The notes under the pieces are model-generated. The model did no database searches, was not told the DNA's origin, and worked only from the letters and a program-made list of their open reading frames with translations. Made by a program: the position numbers and the translations under genes. 64,000 bases of DNA from Bradyrhizobium sp. CCBAU 53340. GTDB lineage: Bacteria > Pseudomonadota > Alphaproteobacteria > Rhizobiales > Xanthobacteraceae. Location: contig NZ_CP030055.1 in NCBI RefSeq assembly GCF_015291645.1, forward strand, positions 3,472,001 through 3,536,000, written 5' to 3'. Shown here piece after piece: positions 62,903 through 64,000 of this stretch (the first letter of the stretch is position 1; the number at the start of each line of letters is the position of its first letter).

Positions 62903-63241
62903 ATGTTCAAGGTTGAAGACTTTCAGAACTACGGGAAAGAGCATTTCGAGAGCTGCGTTGCTTCCGCGACCTCGGTGCAGCAGGGCCTCCAGGCAATCGC
63001 CAGCGCCTATGGCGACTACACCAAGAAGTCTTTCGAGGACACCAAGTCGTTCGTCGAGAAGCTTTCCGGCGTGAAGTCGCTGGACAAGGCGCTCGAAGCG
63101 CAGACCGACTTTGCGCGCTCCGCCTACGAGACCTTTGTCGCGGAAACGCAGAAGATCGCCGGCCTCTACAGCGACCTCGCCAAGCAGGCGTTCAAGCCGG
63201 TCGAGACCGTCGTGTCGAAGTTCACCCCGGCCGCCCAGTAA
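62903..63241 (+). CDS. Phasin family protein
   Basis: 112 residues, helical and amphipathic. Starts MFKVEDFQNYGKEHFESCVA; contains GLQAIASAYGDYTKKSFEDT and ETFVAETQKIAGLYSDLAKQ, matching the Phasin_2 pattern of rhizobia. Phasins coat polyhydroxybutyrate granules and control their number and size. The promoter has two operators suited to the PHB-sensing repressor PhaR, and a clear terminator follows, so it is a single-gene unit. Confidence 0.92.
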   Translation: MFKVEDFQNYGKEHFESCVASATSVQQGLQAIASAYGDYTKKSFEDTKSFVEKLSGVKSLDKALEAQTDFARSAYETFVAETQKIAGLYSDLAKQAFKPVETVVSKFTPAAQ

Positions 63242-63266
63242 TTCGTTCGACAAGTTCTGGAATCAG

Positions 63267-63295
63267 GAAAGCCCGGCTGGTTCAGCCGGGCTTTC
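63267..63295 (+). terminator. Rho-independent terminator after the phasin gene
   Basis: Perfect 12-base arms GAAAGCCCGGCT (63267-63278) and AGCCGGGCTTTC (63284-63295), loop GGTTC, followed by TCTTA. It lies 25 bases after the phasin stop and just outside the stop of the convergent TadG-like gene. Confidence 0.9.
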
Positions 63296-63297
63296 TC

Positions 63298-64000
63298 TTA
63301 TCTCGCCAGCCGCAGCTTGCTAAGAGCGGTCCCGATCGTGTTGAACGTGGTCACAATCTGGGTCGAGCTGGTGAGCATGTAGAACTTGTCCGGGCTGCTC
63401 GCACAGTATTTCAGGATCGTCGACGTGGGATCGGCGGGCGAACTCGTGTTCACCTGGATCGTGTAGATCGTGTACATCGGTGCGCCGCTGGCGTCCCTGG
63501 CGTTGTGCAGACTGTCGCACAGGACCTGCTGCCTGGCGTCGATCGAGCCGGGGAAGGTGCTGTTGCCGTAAGTGGTTGTCTGGCTGCTCCCGTCGCCGTA
63601 GGCTGGCCAGCGGTTCTCGGTGTTCAGGCCATCGGATAGCAGGATGATGACCCTGTTGTAGGTGGTGCCGCTGGTGGTGCTTTCCGCGGGCGCGTTCAAC
63701 GGAGCGGTCTGCAAGAGCGAGAGCCATCCCCAGGCCAGACCGATCACCTGATTGGTGCCGCCGGTTGGCTGCATTGCGTTGACCGCGGTCTTGAGTGCGC
63801 TCCAATCATAGCTCAGCGGGATGATCGGCTCGAGCTTGGTCGAAGCGCTGCTGCTGCAAAAGGAAGTGGCGTTCTCGTAATATTGCTCCGCCGGGAACAA
63901 GGTGGCGACAGTGCTTGCGTTCGGCGCCGTGGACTGCGCGTCGTAAGGCTGGGTCCGATCCGTAATGCATCCGCTCCACGTCGAGTGGGAATTCGGGATC
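63298..64000 (-). CDS. TadG-like pilus assembly protein with VWA domain, 5' end outside the window
   Basis: The frame is open from the stop at 63298 to the window edge, about 233 residues of the C-terminal part. It has GGTNQVIGLAWGWLSLLQ, VIILLSDGLNTENRW (VWA strand and metal-site region), ARQQVLCDSLHNAR and a final IVTTFNTIGTALSKLRLAR. This order is typical of TadG-like and TadE-associated VWA proteins of Flp pili. Several cysteines (SFCSSS, VLCDSL, KYCASS) suggest a periplasmic location. The N-terminal membrane segment would be outside the window. Confidence 0.85.
   Translation of the reverse strand, partial: IPNSHSTWSGCITDRTQPYDAQSTAPNASTVATLFPAEQYYENATSFCSSSASTKLEPIIPLSYDWSALKTAVNAMQPTGGTNQVIGLAWGWLSLLQTAPLNAPAESTTSGTTYNRVIILLSDGLNTENRWPAYGDGSSQTTTYGNSTFPGSIDARQQVLCDSLHNARDASGAPMYTIYTIQVNTSSPADPTSTILKYCASSPDKFYMLTSSTQIVTTFNTIGTALSKLRLAR

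Overview
The window reads as a chromosomal stretch of a high-GC alphaproteobacterium, most likely Bradyrhizobium or a close relative in the Nitrobacteraceae. This is inference from content: MipZ-type ParA beside panC, a phasin promoter with paired operators, EcfG-type general-stress promoters, orphan branched-chain-amino-acid-type binding proteins, TadG, DUF1489 and DUF599 proteins, and interspersed repeats of a kind I remember from Bradyrhizobium genomes. No rRNA, CRISPR array, integrase, transposase or replication origin was seen. One tRNA, Leu(GAG), is present.

Layout. 0-1.5 kb: a SRPBCC protein and a membrane protein. 1.6-8.7 kb: an aromatic meta-cleavage cluster with two periplasmic binding proteins, a FAH-family hydrolase, an MhpA-like hydroxylase, an IclR regulator and a divergent extradiol dioxygenase. 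8.7-10.7 kb: a NarL/DegS-type two-component system. 10.9-16.3 kb: a sugar-acid module (idonate-type dehydrogenase, SDR, enolase-superfamily dehydratase) divergent from its GntR regulator and MFS carrier, with a near-perfect palindrome between them. 16.3-21 kb: a small membrane protein, an ArsB-like carrier, a half-size EamA protein and a multi-PAS hybrid kinase. 21-25.8 kb: a zinc-ribbon metallopeptidase, propionyl-CoA carboxylase alpha subunit, an oxaloacetate-decarboxylase-like enzyme and acylphosphatase. 25.8-31.5 kb: an EcfG-controlled hybrid kinase, a GbsR/MarR regulator with an operator over its own start, DUF4166 and DoxX-like/TIGR01777 genes, a low-GC membrane gene and a LysR gene. 31.5-34.3 kb: tautomerase, minimal DnaB-like helicase, lipB, a FliN-like protein between two small repeat clusters, and tRNA-Leu.

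34.5-40.8 kb is a lower-GC block directly after the tRNA: a LysR gene divergent from a tightly coupled operon of YcnI-like, CopC-CopD fusion, a 27-codon ORF, Dcu transporter, a 50-codon ORF and an argininosuccinate-lyase-like enzyme. Every junction in this operon is a 1- or 4-base overlap. It is the most unusual thing in the window. I infer a metal-linked module in which a lyase releases fumarate from an N-substituted aspartate and Dcu moves the C4-dicarboxylate or the substrate.

40.8-64 kb is mostly ordinary chromosome: DUF2182/DUF1326 pair, two tandem polysaccharide deacetylases, MgtE, orphan XRE regulator, aldo/keto reductase, a TonB/TolA-like protein, a repeat-rich 0.9-kb gap, DUF599, GST, YidB, DUF1489, panC, mipZ, two alpha/beta hydrolases, a VWA protein, a membrane J-protein, a SPOR-tailed D,D-carboxypeptidase, a phasin and the 3' part of a TadG-like gene that runs off the end.
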